Of a stretch of DNA of 7,532 bases, positions 6,466-7,532 are shown piece by piece. The notes beneath the pieces were generated by a model. The model was given only the letters and a program-made list of their open reading frames with translations. It made no database searches and was not told where the DNA came from. The translations under genes were made by a program, and so were the position numbers. How positions within the stretch are numbered: the stretch's first letter is position 1; each line of letters begins with the position of its first letter. Source of the stretch: a bacterium (GTDB taxonomy: Bacteria > Zixibacteria > MSB-5A5 > GN15 > FEB-12); NCBI GenBank assembly GCA_030668045.1, contig DAOUUR010000104.1, positions 1 to 7,532 of the forward strand, given 5' to 3'.

Positions 6466-7092
6466 CTACCCGCGGTTCGTGGTGCGTATTTTCACCAGAC
6501 TGCCCCGGTGACCCGGCACAGCGCCTTTAACCAACATCAGATTCTGGTCGTCAATTATCTGGACGATTTCCAGGTTCAAAACAGTAACCTTATCCTTGCC
6601 CATGCGTCCAGCCATTTTCATGCCCTTGAACACGCGCGACGGATAAGACGACTGACCGATCGAACCGGGTGCGCGCATCCGATCAGACTGACCGTGAGTA
6701 GCCTGCCCACCGGAGAAGCCATGACGTTTCATAACGCCGGCAAAACCGAGACCACGCGAGATACCGGTCACATCAACCCGTTCTCCTGTGTGGAAGGCAG
6801 TTACTTTCACTTCAGCGCCGACCTCAAGGTCACCATCGTCGAAACGGATTTCGCGAAGGTAACGTGTCGGCTCCTTGCCCGAAGCGGCAAACAGACCGGC
6901 CCACGGCTTGTTGACACGACGCTGATGCTTCTGGCCAAAACCGACCTGGTATGCATCGTAGCCGTCGTTGTCGACTGTTTTTTTCTGTACGATCGGACAC
7001 GGACCGGCTTCAATAACCGTCACTGGGACAGCCTCGCCGGATTCCGTAAATATCCGCGTCATTCCGAGTTTCTTGCCTAGTATCTCTCTCAT
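6466..7092 (-). CDS. rplC: 50S ribosomal protein L3 (uL3)
   Basis: uL3 binds near the 3' end of 23S rRNA and is an early assembly protein with a loop reaching toward the peptidyl transferase centre. The 208-residue protein matches the family length. It opens with REILGKKLGMTRIF, has the GISRGLGFAGVMKRHGF segment near the middle, then the conserved RAPGSIGQ loop. That loop contains the glutamine which is methylated by PrmB in E. coli. It ends KIRTTNRG. The ATG at 7092 was chosen because it gives the canonical N-terminus and has AGGG 8 nt upstream; a GTG further upstream at 7128 would overlap rpsJ. The stop is TAG, 14 nt before the chosen rplD start. Confidence 0.97.
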   Translation of the reverse strand: MREILGKKLGMTRIFTESGEAVPVTVIEAGPCPIVQKKTVDNDGYDAYQVGFGQKHQRRVNKPWAGLFAASGKEPTRYLREIRFDDGDLEVGAEVKVTAFHTGERVDVTGISRGLGFAGVMKRHGFSGGQATHGQSDRMRAPGSIGQSSYPSRVFKGMKMAGRMGKDKVTVLNLEIVQIIDDQNLMLVKGAVPGHRGSLVKIRTTNRG

Positions 7093-7105
7093 ATCAAAAG
7101 CCCTG

Positions 7106-7414
7106 TCAGGTCTTGATCTCCACGTCAACTCCAGCCGGCAGGTCGAGCTTCATCAGCGCGTCTACCGTCTGAGGTGTTGATTCATAGATGTCGATAAGGC
7201 GCTTATGCACCCTCGTCTCAAACTGTTCGCGGGATTTTTTATCAACGTGGGGTGAACGAAGCACGGTATAAACAGTCCGCCTTGTTGGAAGCGGAATCGG
7301 GCCAACAATTTTGGCACCGGTTCGGATCACCGTACGAGCGATCTCCTTGGTGGACTTGTCCAACGAATAATGATCGTAGGCTTTAAGCCGTATTCTGATT
7401 TTCTGCACGTCCAT
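7106..7414 (-). CDS. rpsJ: 30S ribosomal protein S10 (uS10)
   Basis: uS10 sits in the 30S head and, as NusE, also joins transcription antitermination complexes. The 102-residue product has the usual length and motifs: an N-terminal [12 protein letters not shown] strand, the [29 protein letters not shown] loop region in the middle (summarised by GPIPLP and KKSREQFE), and a final [11 protein letters not shown] strand. I chose ATG at 7414. An in-frame TTG two codons upstream (7420) is an alternative, closer to a weak AGGGA Shine-Dalgarno. The gene follows tuf by 17 nt and precedes rplC by 13 nt. It ends with TGA. In enteric bacteria a long leader before this gene mediates L4 autoregulation; no such leader fits here. 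Confidence 0.97.
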   Translation of the reverse strand: MDVQKIRIRLKAYDHYSLDKSTKEIARTVIRTGAKIVGPIPLPTRRTVYTVLRSPHVDKKSREQFETRVHKRLIDIYESTPQTVDALMKLDLPAGVDVEIKT

Positions 7415-7431
7415 CGTCAACTCATTCCCTA

Positions 7432-7532
7432 TTAAACATCCAGTACTTCGGCAATGACACCAGCGCCAACCGTCCGGCCACCCTCGCGGATTGCAAAACG
7501 AAGCTCTTTCTCCATCGCGATTGGAGTGATCA
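7432..7532 (-). CDS. tuf: Elongation factor Tu, C-terminal end (partial)
   Basis: EF-Tu is the GTPase that delivers aminoacyl-tRNA to the ribosomal A site. Only the last 32 residues are in the window; the rest lies beyond the right edge. The visible tail has the hallmark domain-3 ending: ITPIAMEK, then [16 protein letters not shown], then a short VIAEVLDV end. The frame ends with TAA immediately followed by TAG, a tandem stop. The next gene, rpsJ, begins within 17 nt, so tuf is joined to the S10 cluster with no room for a separate leader, as in many bacteria where the str and S10 clusters are contiguous. The identity is very secure from the conserved motif. Confidence 0.97.
   Translation of the reverse strand, partial: ITPIAMEKELRFAIREGGRTVGAGVIAEVLDV

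Noticed and set aside
7093..7128. Longer rplC start at GTG 7128
   Set aside because: It would overlap rpsJ by 23 nt and adds residues absent from L3; ATG 7092 gives the canonical REILGKKLGMTRIF start with a ribosome site.
344..7434. Complete reassignment of TAA to an amino acid
   Set aside because: Five genes here end at TAA where the families normally end, most clearly rpsN at its terminal tryptophan. Leaky suppression is still possible, but full reassignment would give unusual extensions.
1..7532. tRNA or rRNA genes, CRISPR arrays, insertion sequences, attachment sites
   Set aside because: None seen; the window is almost fully coding, with gaps under 50 nt and no repeated units.

Overview
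This is a bacterial chromosome segment that carries nothing but the S10 and spc ribosomal-protein clusters, all read on the minus strand. In transcription order (right to left) the genes are: 3' end of tuf (EF-Tu), rpsJ (S10), rplC (L3), rplD (L4), rplW (L23), rplB (L2), rpsS (S19), rplV (L22), rpsC (S3), rplP (L16), rpmC (L29), rpsQ (S17), rplN (L14), rplX (L24), rplE (L5), rpsN (zinc-type S14) and the 5' part of rpsH (S8). This is the canonical bacterial order. Sixteen complete or partial ribosomal-protein genes and the tuf tail fill the window. Every intergenic gap is under 50 nt, and I see no real gene on the plus strand.

Base composition looks close to half G+C. The proteins are clearly bacterial: uS14 is the short zinc-ribbon form, L22, S3 and L29 carry long charged C-terminal tails, and tuf is directly joined to rpsJ. 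I cannot name the organism. An uncultured lineage, perhaps in or near the FCB group, is only a guess from overall sequence flavour.

The surprising part is that two essential genes, rplE (L5) and rplV (L22), are each interrupted by a single in-frame TAA inside an otherwise full-length, well-conserved reading frame. In L5 the TAA is codon 145 of 179. In L22 it is codon 72 of 197. In both cases the conserved protein continues in the same frame right after the stop, so these are point nonsense codons and not frameshifts. Five other genes here (tuf, rplB, rpmC, rplX, rpsN) end at TAA in the expected place, so TAA is not simply a sense codon. The explanations to separate are base-calling or assembly error, nonsense suppression or readthrough, and real gene damage. 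A 9-bp hairpin starts 9 nt after the L22 stop.

The products work together in the ribosome. L3, L4, L2, L22, L23, L29, L24, L14, L16 and L5 build the 50S subunit, including the tunnel exit port (L22, L23, L24, L29) and the central protuberance (L5). S10, S19, S3, S17, S14 and S8 belong to the 30S subunit. Tight spacing, one ATGA start/stop overlap (rplD/rplW) and Shine-Dalgarno sites placed over upstream stop codons indicate one co-transcribed, translationally coupled unit. No promoter, terminator or regulatory leader was convincing inside the window.
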